DNA from: Janthinobacterium agaricidamnosum NBRC 102515 = DSM 9628 | GTDB lineage: Bacteria > Pseudomonadota > Gammaproteobacteria > Burkholderiales > Burkholderiaceae_D | Length of the DNA stretch: 47,422 nucleotides | Direction: 5' to 3' | Assembly (NCBI RefSeq): GCF_000723165.1 | Contig: NZ_HG322949.1 | Coordinates: forward strand, 4,006,073 to 4,053,494 | Shown: positions 25,838-34,306 of the stretch, piece by piece | Layout of the letters: the number at the start of each line of letters is the position of its first letter | Numbering within the stretch: the stretch's first letter is position 1 | Made by a program: the position numbers and the translations under genes | Notes under the pieces: model-generated | What the model was told of the DNA's origin: nothing | Seen by the model: only the letters and a program-made list of their open reading frames with translations | The model's database searches: none

Positions 25838-27739
25838 ATGGAAATGGCATTGCGGGGATGGCGCGGCTGGGGCGTCAGGCGGCCGGCCGGCGTGCTGCTG
25901 GCCGCCGGCTCGCTGCTCGCCGTCACGCTGTTGTCGTACTGGTCTGTGAAGCAGCGCCAGCTCGACGATTTGCATCGCGCGCTGGCGTCGCGCGCCGAAC
26001 TGTACGCCGCCACCATCGGCGGCGCACTGGGCAAATATGAATTCCTGCCGCTGGCCATCGCGCAAAGCGATGAAGTCGCCAGGCTGCTGGAAAAAAAAGA
26101 CCCGGCGCTGGTGCCGCATTTGAACGCTTACCTGGAAGGCATCAACCGGCGCGCCGGCGCCTTTGCCGTGTATCTGCTGGACATGCAGGGCGTGACGCTG
26201 GCATCGAGCAACTGGCAAGAGTCCAGTTCCTACGTCGGCCAGTATTACGGTTTCCGGCCGTATTTCACGCAGGCGGCGGCGGGCGGCATCGGCCGCTTCT
26301 ACGGCATCGGCGCGTCGACCTTCGAAGCCGGCTATTTTATTGCCCAGCCGGTGCGCCGCAACGGCGCCATCATCGGCGTCGCCGTCGCCAAGGTCAGCCT
26401 GGACTGGATCGAGGAAACCTGGCGCATGCCCGGTATCACCGAGCATATCTGGCTCAAGGATGCGAACGGCGTGATCATCCTGTCGTCGATCCCGTCGCTG
26501 AAATTCAAGACGCTGGCGCCGTTGTCTGATGTCGCCAAGCAAAACATTGCCGCACAGCGCCAATTCCTGCAAGAACCACTGCCGATCATGCCGCACCAGT
26601 TGCTGCAGCAATTCAGCGATGGCGCGACGCTGCTGTCGCTGGACCAGGGCAGCGGCGAATTTCTCGCGCTGGACCAGGAGCTGGGGCCGCTCAAATGGCA
26701 TATCACGGTGCTGGCCGAATTGAACCAGGTGCGCGCGGCGGCCCGCAACGCGGCCACCGCGGCCGCGCTGGGCTGGGCCTTGCTGATGCTGGCCACGATG
26801 TATGCGCGGCAACGGCGGCGCCGCATCGACGAGCGCCTGAACGCCCAGCAAGCGTTGTCCAGCGCGTATGAGGAATTGGAAATCAAGGTGGCCCAGCGCA
26901 CGTCCGACCTGCTCGACGCCAATGCCCGCCTGCAAGCGGAAGTGAGCGAGCGCCAGCGCGCCGAAGATACCTTGCGTTATGCCCAGGCCGAGCTGGTGCA
27001 AAGCGGCAAGCTGGCGGCGATCGGCCAGATGGCGGCCGGCGTGACCCACGAATTGAACCAGCCGCTGGCGGCGCTGCAAACCTTTTCCGACAATGCCAAG
27101 GTGTTGCTGGCGCGCGGGCGCACCGACGATGCGCTGGAAAATTTGTCGACCATTTCCGACCTGGTGCAGCGCCTCGGCTACATCACGTCGCAGCTGAAAG
27201 GGTTTGCGCGGCGCAGCGACGATGCGCGCAAGCCGGTCAGCGTGCGCCAGGCGTTCGCCCAGACCATGCTGCAAATGCGCACCCGCCCGGGTTCGCAGCG
27301 GCTGCTGTTGAACGAACGCTGGCCGGAACAGGATTTGATCGTGCTGTGCAACGCGATCGGCCTGGAACAGGTATTCGGCAATTTGATCGGCAACGCGATG
27401 GAAGCCGTGCCGCCGCCGCAAGACGTGCGGATCGATATCGAGCTGCACCGCGAAGGCGGCCTGGCGCTGATCCATGTCACCGACAATGGACCGGGCATCC
27501 CGGTGGCGCAGCTCGATAAAATCTTCGACCCGTTCTACACCACCAAGGAACATGGCCTCGGACTGGGCTTGTCGATCAGCGCCGGCATCCTGCGCGCGGC
27601 CGGCAGCACGCTGACGGTGCGCAACCGCGGCGCGGCCGAAGGCGGCGGCGCGCAATTTACCATCACTCTCACTTGCCACCAGCCGGATGGCGAACCGATC
27701 ACCGCAATAGAAACAGGAACAGGAACCGAGCATGCATGA
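25838..27739 (+). CDS. DctB-like sensor histidine kinase
   Basis: 633 residues. Membrane segment about 18-34, periplasmic double-Cache/PDC-type sensor (about 40-300; GAFAVYLLDMQGVTLASSNW and YFIAQPVRRNGAIIGVAVAKVSL match DctB), second membrane segment about 306-324, coiled coil, phospho-acceptor H404 (GVTHELNQPLAAL) and HATPase (NLIGNAMEAV, DNGPGIP, FDPFYTTK, LGLGLSIS). DctB senses C4 dicarboxylates; the gene context here points to a C5 ligand such as glutarate. Six-base gap from the CoA-transferase; overlaps the regulator by eight bases. Confidence 0.9.
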   Translation: MEMALRGWRGWGVRRPAGVLLAAGSLLAVTLLSYWSVKQRQLDDLHRALASRAELYAATIGGALGKYEFLPLAIAQSDEVARLLEKKDPALVPHLNAYLEGINRRAGAFAVYLLDMQGVTLASSNWQESSSYVGQYYGFRPYFTQAAAGGIGRFYGIGASTFEAGYFIAQPVRRNGAIIGVAVAKVSLDWIEETWRMPGITEHIWLKDANGVIILSSIPSLKFKTLAPLSDVAKQNIAAQRQFLQEPLPIMPHQLLQQFSDGATLLSLDQGSGEFLALDQELGPLKWHITVLAELNQVRAAARNAATAAALGWALLMLATMYARQRRRRIDERLNAQQALSSAYEELEIKVAQRTSDLLDANARLQAEVSERQRAEDTLRYAQAELVQSGKLAAIGQMAAGVTHELNQPLAALQTFSDNAKVLLARGRTDDALENLSTISDLVQRLGYITSQLKGFARRSDDARKPVSVRQAFAQTMLQMRTRPGSQRLLLNERWPEQDLIVLCNAIGLEQVFGNLIGNAMEAVPPPQDVRIDIELHREGGLALIHVTDNGPGIPVAQLDKIFDPFYTTKEHGLGLGLSISAGILRAAGSTLTVRNRGAAEGGGAQFTITLTCHQPDGEPITAIETGTGTEHA

Positions 27740-29078
27740 GAATAATTTCGAGGGCATGCACGTGCTGTTCGTCGAAGACGACGCGGTGGTCCGCAAGGGC
27801 GCCACCCAATCGCTGGAACTGGCCGGCCTGAGCGTGATCGCCTGCGCCAGCGCCGAACAGGCGCTGGCGCACCTGACGCCGGAATTTCCCGGGATTTTGC
27901 TGAGCGACATCAAGCTGCCCGGCATCGACGGCTTGAAGCTGCTCGACCTGACCGTCGCACAAGCGCCGAACTTGCCGGTGATCCTGGTCACCGGACATGG
28001 CGACGTATCGATGGCGGTCGGCGCGATGCGCCGCGGCGCCTACGACTTCATCGAAAAGCCGTTCACCGCCGACTTGCTGGTCGAAGTATGCCGGCGCGCG
28101 CTGGACAAGCGTCACCTGGTGCTGGAAAACATGAACTTGCGGCGCCAGCTGGAAAACCGCGCCGGCATCGACGCGCGCATCGTCGGCCGCAGCGCGGCGA
28201 TGGCCAAGGTGCGCCAGCTGGTGCTGAACCTGGCGCCCAAATCGGCCGACCTGATCATCCTCGGCGAAACCGGCACCGGCAAGGAATTGGTCGCGCGCTG
28301 CCTGCACGATTTCAGCGAGCGGCGCGACCATCCGTTTGTCGCCATCAATTGCGGCGCGCTGCCCGAATCGATCTTCGAATCGGAATTGTTCGGCCATGAG
28401 GAAGGCGCGTTCACCGGCGCCCAGCGCCAGCGCATCGGCAAGATCGAATACGCCAACGGCGGCACGCTGTTCCTCGATGAAATCGAAAGCATGCCGCTGG
28501 CGCTGCAAGTCAAATTGCTGCGCGTGCTGCAGGAGCGCCAGGTCGAGCGGCTCGGCTCGAACAAGCTGATTTCGGTCAATTTCCGCGTCATCGCCGCCGC
28601 CAAGGACGACTTGAATCTGCTGGCCGAACAGGGCAAGTTCCGCGCCGACCTGTATTACCGCCTCAACGTCGCCAGCCTGAGCTTGCCGGCGCTGCGCAAC
28701 CGGCGCGAAGACATCCCGCTGCTGTTCGAATTTTTCGTGCTGCAGGCGGCCGTGCGCTACGGCCAGCCGGCGGCGCTGGTCAGCGGCGAATTATTGGCCT
28801 CGCTGATGGCGCAGCGCTGGTCCGGCAATGTGCGCGAATTGCACAATGTCGCCGACCGCTTCGTACTGGGATTGCTGGACGACAGCCTGACCCCGTCCGG
28901 CCGGCGCGAAGCGTCGCTGGCCGAGCAAGTCGACGCCGTCGAAATGTCGATCATCGAAGACGCGTTGCGGCGCCATAACGGCAATGTGATCGACGCCGCA
29001 GCCAGCCTGAACATCCCGAAAAAAACCTTGTACGACAAATTGAAGCGCTTCGATATCTCGACCGAGCAGTTCCGCTAA
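27732..29078 (+). CDS. DctD-like sigma-54-dependent response regulator
   Basis: 448 residues: receiver (phospho-acceptor D59 in LLSDIKLPGIDG), AAA+ domain about 145-375 with Walker A GETGTGKE, the sigma-54 contact loop GAFTGA, Walker B GGTLFLDEI and arginine-finger region RADLYYRLNV, and a C-terminal Fis-type helix-turn-helix (NVIDAAASLNIPKKTLYDKLKR). It should activate RpoN promoters from enhancer sites; the only good RpoN promoter I found is at 20604, heading this gene run. A repeat starts right after its stop. Confidence 0.94.
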   Translation: MHENNFEGMHVLFVEDDAVVRKGATQSLELAGLSVIACASAEQALAHLTPEFPGILLSDIKLPGIDGLKLLDLTVAQAPNLPVILVTGHGDVSMAVGAMRRGAYDFIEKPFTADLLVEVCRRALDKRHLVLENMNLRRQLENRAGIDARIVGRSAAMAKVRQLVLNLAPKSADLIILGETGTGKELVARCLHDFSERRDHPFVAINCGALPESIFESELFGHEEGAFTGAQRQRIGKIEYANGGTLFLDEIESMPLALQVKLLRVLQERQVERLGSNKLISVNFRVIAAAKDDLNLLAEQGKFRADLYYRLNVASLSLPALRNRREDIPLLFEFFVLQAAVRYGQPAALVSGELLASLMAQRWSGNVRELHNVADRFVLGLLDDSLTPSGRREASLAEQVDAVEMSIIEDALRRHNGNVIDAAASLNIPKKTLYDKLKRFDISTEQFR

Positions 29079-29121
29079 GAGCCTGTCCCAGTAGATGAAT
29101 ACGTCTTCTGCCGGGATAAGC
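29079..29121. repeat. Dispersed palindromic repeat, family 1, truncated inverted copy
   Basis: GAGCCTGTCCCAGTAGATGAATACGTC (given as 29079-29105) equals, with one change, the reverse complement of the right end of the copy at 35339-35459. CCGGGATAAGC (29111-29121) may be the remnant of the opposite arm. It begins at the base after the regulator stop codon TAA, exactly as the copy at 35339 follows the OmpA stop. Confidence 0.7.
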
Positions 29122-29451
29122 GCTACGCCGGACTGTTTCCTGCTTCCTTGCCGCGCAGGGTGATAAAGGTTGCAAAAGGTTTTAGAACACCGTTATCCGC
29201 CGCAGCGATAAAAGTTGTATACAGGAAATATTTCACCTGCTATATTTCGACTGGAATCGCTTCCATTTTTTGTGGCAAGCCGCATCACCCATCTGAACCG
29301 GCTTGCCATGCCGCCTTGCGGCAGCGTTTTTTCGATCGCCTCTCCAGCCGCCGCTTCAGCACTATCCACAGCAGGACCGGCGCACAGCCTGACCAGATCC
29401 TGCATCAATTACTATATTTTAAGCAATAGTTTACATTTATAAGTATTTCTA
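29122..29451. other. Non-coding leader region upstream of the glucanase
   Basis: No gene with coding bias is seen. GC content falls steadily from left to right towards the AT-rich promoter. Short open frames here lack ribosome sites and normal codon use. Confidence 0.5.
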
Positions 29452-29479
29452 TTGAGAAATTTTATATTTTCTTTATACT
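29452..29479 (+). promoter_or_regulatory. Putative sigma-70 promoter of the GH81 glucanase
   Basis: TTGAGA (29452-29457) and TATACT (29474-29479) are 16 bases apart in a very AT-rich stretch; a TATAAT also lies at 29480-29485. This places the start about 115 bases before the ATG at 29604. Confidence 0.45.
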
Positions 29480-29603
29480 TATAATGCAATATTTCCTTAT
29501 GGCAATTAAAACTGTCGAGCAGACGGTTTCCGGGCAGGCATGACAACCCGCGCCGCGACCCAACTGCATGCTGTTTCACCACCACCACTTCAGGAGCTTA
29601 TTT

Positions 29604-32600
29604 ATGCATTCGGCACTTCCCTCGCGCAAAGTACACAGGCTGTATCACGCCAGCCGCTTATCGGCCTTGCGCCCGGCGCTCAAGCGCATCGCCGCGGTCG
29701 GCCTGGCGCTGCAACTGGCCGGCATCGTCAGCGCCTACGCGCAAACCACCCCGTACCTGATGTCGGTCAACAAACCTGTCTATGGCTCGTCCGTCAGCGG
29801 CGCCAATACGCCGGACCTGGCGGTCGACGGTTCGCTCGGCTCGCGCTGGGAAAGCGCGCACGGCAAGGATCCGCAGTGGGTGTATGTCGACCTTGGCGCG
29901 CATGCATCGATTACGCGGGTGGTCGTCAATTGGGAAGGCGCATTCGCCAGCCAGTACCAGATCGAAGTATCGGATGATGAAATCCACTGGAACCCGGTGT
30001 GGAGCACCACCAATAACAACAGCACGCTGAACGATATCGCGCTGCCGGCCGGCACCGCCGGGCGTTTTGTCCGCCTGCTGGGCACCAAGCGCAACACCGC
30101 CTACGGTTATTCGATCTATGAATTCAGTGTCTACGGCACCGGCGCCAGCGGCGGTCCGGCCACCGCGCCGGCGCCGGATATCGCGCTGCATACGCCGGTC
30201 ACCGCCTCGTCCGATGAAGCCCAGCAGCCGGGCCACCCGGCCGAGCTGACACCCAAGGATTATCTGGCCAGCAATATCACCGACGACGATGCGACGTCGC
30301 GCTGGTCGTCCCGATACAGCGACAATGAATGGATCCAGGTCGACCTCGGCAGCAGCAAGGTGATCGGCGCCGTCGAGCTGAACTGGCAAAACGCCTACGG
30401 CCGCGCCTACGACATCCAGGTCTCCGACAATGGCAGTAACTGGACCACGGTATACCGCCAATTGGCCGGCGCCGGCGGCAACGACAAGGTCGCGCTGTAC
30501 GCCAGCGGCCGGTATGTGCGCATGCAAGGCATCGCGCGCGGCACGCCGTTCGGCTATTCGCTGTTCGGCTTCAAGGTCTATCCTTACCGCGACGGCGATC
30601 CGAAACCGGCTTACCCGCTGCCAGCCGTCACCACGCCGCAAGTGGTGCAAGTCGGCAAAGGCAGTTATGAAATCGGCGACCTGTCGCAGCCGGAGCCGCC
30701 GCCGCCGCTGTTCAAGACCGCCAATATCAGCGGACCGATCCCGTCCAACGACTGGTGGCAATCGCTGCTGATCGCCAACCTGGGCAACGGCAACAGCCTG
30801 GTCACGCTGCCGCTGCGCAGCAAGTACACCAAGTCCGGCCTGGCGCTGACCACCATCGACGCCGGCTACGTGGCGGCGGACGGCGGCGCGATCGACACCG
30901 ACAGCGAGCCCGACCTGTATATCCGGCCAAGCAACCTGGTGCCGGCCAATCTGAAGACCAAGGTGTCGGGTTACGGCGACTATTCCGTCAACGTCATCAT
31001 GAGCGACGACGACAGCGCCAAGATGACCAGCACGCTGGTGCAGGGTTCGCCGTTCGTCTACAACACCTTCGTCAATCCGGACAAGGTGCAACTGACGTCC
31101 TACAATATCAAGCGCCTGTTCGACGACGCCGGCAACACCATCCTGGCCAACGATTTCGAATCGTACCAGGGCGACCATATCGGCATCGAACTGGAAACCA
31201 CCAACAAGGCGCCGCAGCCGCAAACGGCGACCCGCTGGTATGGCGTGTTCGCGCCGGCCGGCTCGACCTTCCTGCGCATCGGCTCGACCATCAAGGTCAC
31301 GCTCGCCAATGGCCAGAACTTCATGTCGCTGGCGACGCTGACCGCGCCGGGCGACTTGCCGGGCTACTACCAGCGCGCCTACGCCTTCGTCAGCGACACC
31401 AAGGTCGATTACCATTACGACCCGGCCACGTCGCTGGTGACCACCAACTTCAACACCAGCACCGACGTCAAGCGCAACGGCTTTTCCGGCGAGACGCTGA
31501 TGGGCCTGATGCCGCACCAGTGGAAACTGTCCGGCGCCGCCCTGAACGGCCGCGAATACGCCAGCGTGCGCGGCCAGATCAAGCTGCATGAAGGGAACAG
31601 CTTCACCACCACCGACCGTTTTTATGGCGTGATCCCGCAATTCGTCGAACCGAAGAATCCGGAATATTCGCGCGCCCGGCTGTCCGGCTACCTCGACCAG
31701 CTGGACCAGAGCCTGGCCGGCGGCTTGATGAATGACGACCCGTACTGGCAAGGCAAGGCGCTGCATCCGCTGGCGATGGCGACGCTGATCGCCGACCAGA
31801 TCGGCGACGCCAGCCGGCGCCAGCGCTATCTGTCGCAACTGAAAACCATCCTGTCCGACTGGCTGACCTATTCGCCGACCGAGCGCAAGCACGGCACTTA
31901 TTTCCACTACGTGCCGTCGTGGGGGTCGCTGGTGGCCTACAACACCGGCTTCGGCTTGAACACCGGCTTGACCGACCACCATTTCACCTACGGCTATTTC
32001 ACGTTTGCCGCCGCGGTGCTGGCCACCTACGACAGCCAGTTCGTGAGCGACTACGGGCCGATGGTGGAAATGCTGATACGCGATTACGCCAATCCGTCGC
32101 GCACCGATCCGCTGTTCCCGCAACTGCGCAACTTCAACCCGTACGAAGGCCATTCGTGGGCCGGCGGTTTCGGCGACAACACCAGCGGCAACAACCAGGA
32201 AGCGGCCGGCGAGGCGCTGTTCAGCTGGGTCGGCCAATACCTGTGGGGCCTGGCCACCAATAATACGGCCTACCGCGATACCGGCATCTACGGTTTCACC
32301 ACCGAGGAAAAGGCCACCGAGCAATACTGGTTCAATTACGACCGCGACAACTGGACCCCGGCCTACCAGCATGGCGGCGTCGGCCAGGTGTACGGCTCGT
32401 CCTACCGCTACGGCACCTACTTCGAGGGGCGCCCGCCATTCATCTACGGCATCCACTGGGTGCCGACCGCCGAATGGCTGACCTACTACGGCCGCGATGT
32501 ATCGCGCGCCAACGACCTGTACAACAGCATGGTGGCCGACAATGGCGGCACCGAACAGGTATGGCAGCACATCATCTGGCCATTCCAGTCGCTCAGCGAC

Positions 32601-33335
32601 GCGCCGGCCGTATTGCGCAAGTTCGACGCCAGCGTGATGCAGCAAAACGAGGTGTTCAACTCGTACTGGTTCATCAACAGCATGGCCACGCTGGGCCAGC
32701 GCAGCAACGATATCTGGAGCGTCAACTGGCCGGCGGCGACGGTCTACCGCAACGCGTCCGGCTACACGGCGCAAGTGTGGAATCCGGGCGACACGGCGCG
32801 CACGGTACAGTTCAGCAATGCCGGCGGCGGCATCATCGGTTCGGCCGTGGTGCCGGCCCGCGCGACGATCGCGGTCGACCCGACCAAGACCGTCACCACG
32901 CCGCCGGTGGTGACGCCGCCGCTGGACCCGTACCTGAGCCGCGATGGCTGGAGCGCCAGCACCTCGGCGCCGAACGGCGAACCGGCCGCCAATATGCTGG
33001 ACGGCAAGCTGACCACGCGCTGGAGCACGGCCCAGTCGCAGCAGCCGGGCCAGTGGGTGCAGATCGACATGAAGCAACAGAAAAGCTTCGATACGCTGTT
33101 CGTCAACGCCGGCAGCGCCGGCGACCAGATGAAGGGCTACCAAGTGTTTGTCTCCAACGACGGCGTCAACTGGGGCGCGGCGGTCGCCAGCGGCGCCGAC
33201 GCCAACCAGAACGCGCTGATCGTGCTGCCGCGCCAGAACGCCCGTTACATCAAGCTGGTGCAAACCGGCACGGCCTCTAACTGGTGGTCCATCGTCGAAC
33301 TGCGGGTCGCCAATTTCGGTTCCGCCACGCAATAA
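29604..33335 (+). CDS. Secreted GH81 endo-beta-1,3-glucanase with three discoidin domains
   Basis: 1243 residues. Signal peptide about 1-46 (long basic start, then AVGLALQLAGIVSAYA). Two F5/8C discoidin carbohydrate-binding domains at about 51-178 and 193-328, a GH81 catalytic region about 370-1090 (SNDWWQSLL entry motif), and a third F5/8C domain about 1109-1240 after a TTPPVVTPP linker. GH81 catalytic residues: acid D791 in TDHHFTYGYF and E866/E870 in NNQEAAGEA. Predicted to cleave laminarin or fungal cell-wall glucan outside the cell. AGGAG precedes the ATG. Own promoter and terminator. Confidence 0.9.
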   Translation: MHSALPSRKVHRLYHASRLSALRPALKRIAAVGLALQLAGIVSAYAQTTPYLMSVNKPVYGSSVSGANTPDLAVDGSLGSRWESAHGKDPQWVYVDLGAHASITRVVVNWEGAFASQYQIEVSDDEIHWNPVWSTTNNNSTLNDIALPAGTAGRFVRLLGTKRNTAYGYSIYEFSVYGTGASGGPATAPAPDIALHTPVTASSDEAQQPGHPAELTPKDYLASNITDDDATSRWSSRYSDNEWIQVDLGSSKVIGAVELNWQNAYGRAYDIQVSDNGSNWTTVYRQLAGAGGNDKVALYASGRYVRMQGIARGTPFGYSLFGFKVYPYRDGDPKPAYPLPAVTTPQVVQVGKGSYEIGDLSQPEPPPPLFKTANISGPIPSNDWWQSLLIANLGNGNSLVTLPLRSKYTKSGLALTTIDAGYVAADGGAIDTDSEPDLYIRPSNLVPANLKTKVSGYGDYSVNVIMSDDDSAKMTSTLVQGSPFVYNTFVNPDKVQLTSYNIKRLFDDAGNTILANDFESYQGDHIGIELETTNKAPQPQTATRWYGVFAPAGSTFLRIGSTIKVTLANGQNFMSLATLTAPGDLPGYYQRAYAFVSDTKVDYHYDPATSLVTTNFNTSTDVKRNGFSGETLMGLMPHQWKLSGAALNGREYASVRGQIKLHEGNSFTTTDRFYGVIPQFVEPKNPEYSRARLSGYLDQLDQSLAGGLMNDDPYWQGKALHPLAMATLIADQIGDASRRQRYLSQLKTILSDWLTYSPTERKHGTYFHYVPSWGSLVAYNTGFGLNTGLTDHHFTYGYFTFAAAVLATYDSQFVSDYGPMVEMLIRDYANPSRTDPLFPQLRNFNPYEGHSWAGGFGDNTSGNNQEAAGEALFSWVGQYLWGLATNNTAYRDTGIYGFTTEEKATEQYWFNYDRDNWTPAYQHGGVGQVYGSSYRYGTYFEGRPPFIYGIHWVPTAEWLTYYGRDVSRANDLYNSMVADNGGTEQVWQHIIWPFQSLSDAPAVLRKFDASVMQQNEVFNSYWFINSMATLGQRSNDIWSVNWPAATVYRNASGYTAQVWNPGDTARTVQFSNAGGGIIGSAVVPARATIAVDPTKTVTTPPVVTPPLDPYLSRDGWSASTSAPNGEPAANMLDGKLTTRWSTAQSQQPGQWVQIDMKQQKSFDTLFVNAGSAGDQMKGYQVFVSNDGVNWGAAVASGADANQNALIVLPRQNARYIKLVQTGTASNWWSIVELRVANFGSATQ

Positions 33336-33358
33336 GCGATAAGCAGCGCACCCCAAGC

Positions 33359-33420
33359 GGGGACAGGCCACGCATGCAGCAATCTATTGCCTCATTGTGC
33401 TAGCCTGTCCCCGGTTTTTT
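33359..33420 (+). terminator. Long-loop terminator after the glucanase gene
   Basis: GGGGACAGGC (33359-33368) pairs exactly with GCCTGTCCCC (33403-33412) around 34 bases, followed by GG and seven T. Confidence 0.65.
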
Positions 33421-33540
33421 TGATGGGGTTGCCGCGTACCTGGAAGCCGCTCGTCGCAACGACGGTGCCCGCGGCGTCCCACAGCGCCAGTTGATGCTGG
33501 CCCGGTTCCGGGCGCCAGCTGTAGCTGCCATTGGCCGGCC
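33392..33540 (-). pseudogene. 3' remnant of a penicillin-binding protein 1C gene
   Basis: In the frame ending at the TGA 33394-33392 the minus strand reads NGSYSWRPEPGQHQLALWDA followed by AGTVVATSGFQVRGNPIKK. This pattern (W-P-x-PG-x-H-x-L-x-L-x-DAxG, then xFxVRG) is that of the C-terminal domain of PBP1C (BiPBP_C), a periplasmic glycosyltransferase/transpeptidase. No upstream PBP1C sequence remains: the frame runs into the alpha-2-macroglobulin fragment. In many proteobacteria pbpC lies just downstream of the alpha-2-macroglobulin gene, so a single internal deletion explains the pair. Confidence 0.65.
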
Positions 33541-33875
33541 ACATCCGTCAGCCCGGTTTCCAGCGTAAACCGGCACGCCACGCCGGCCGGCACATCGCGC
33601 TCGAAGTCGTAGGCCCAATTATTACCGTCAGCCCAACGCCCGCTACCCACCTCCGGACAATCTATGGTAAACGGGTCGGCCGGACGCAGTTCGCCGAACG
33701 GTACCATTTGCCCGCTGAAACGGACCCGTACCTGGCGCACATTCTTGACGGTCCCCGACGGCGAAAACCAGGCCACGCTGGTGTTTGCCGCCGCCGGCAA
33801 TGGCGGCAACACGGCCAGGATACAACAGACGCCGCTCAGCGCTTTGAATACTTCCGGCAAAAATTGGGCCACCAC
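33541..33875 (-). pseudogene. 5' remnant of an alpha-2-macroglobulin gene
   Basis: Starts at a GTG with AAAGGAG upstream. Signal peptide about 1-30, then the first macroglobulin-domain sequence typical of bacterial alpha-2-macroglobulins: FSPSGTVKNVRQVRVRFS, MVPFGELRPADPF, DCPEVGSGRWADGNNWAYDF, PAGVACRFTL, then TGLTDVAG, after which homology stops. The full protein is normally well over 1500 residues. The open frame continues out of phase through the PBP1C remnant to 33384 (163 residues in total), so a short hybrid peptide could still be made. Confidence 0.65.
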
Positions 33876-34306
33876 AAGCTCCTTTAATTTCTATCTAGAA
33901 ACTATCAATACACTAGTAAGAGCACGACTTTTTACGTGCTTAATTACAACAACAACAAGTTAAAAATGGTCATTTTGATTAATAATATTGTTAATATACC
34001 GTGCGAAATGCGAATATTATTGTTCAATTGCATTCTCATAAAAGCATGGTCTATTTTTTTAAATAGTGGTCTTTGTCGCAAAACCACAACAACTTTGACG
34101 CAGCGCAATTCTCTGTACGCTAGCGCACTGACGAGTTGAACCTGAATTTGTATTCTTCAGTCCAACAGCAGTGCAAAAAGACTGCGATACAGCACTTTAT
34201 TGAATATCGCAGCCTTGCCTTGAGCGTTTGCTGGTAAGGGATAGTGAATGTGTTTCAGTGTAGGTGATGTGCCAGAAAAAACTTTTATCAACGTCGGGAG
34301 TTACTT
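33876..34306. other. AT-rich regulatory and leader region upstream of ompA
   Basis: No coding bias in any frame; a 67-codon frame at 33936-34139 has no ribosome site. The region holds a TTGACG (34095-34100), the sequence CTGTACGCTAGCG at 34113-34125 that recurs with one change at 38831-38843, and an exact 8-bp hairpin CTGCGATA/TATCGCAG (34182-34189, 34205-34212) likely to lie in the mRNA leader. Confidence 0.45.

Noticed and set aside
25541..27991. 816-codon minus-strand open frame
   Set aside because: Opposite the CoA-transferase, kinase and regulator genes, which have clear domains; low-complexity His/Arg/Gln content and no start signal.
29658..33371. 1237-codon open frame on the minus strand
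   Set aside because: It is antisense to the GH81 glucanase over its full length. Its composition (Arg, Gly, His, Val and Gln-rich, no domain) is what GC-rich third codon positions give in a shadow frame.
33936..34139. 67-codon plus-strand open frame in the ompA leader
   Set aside because: No ribosome site, AT-rich with unusual residues; better explained as regulatory DNA.
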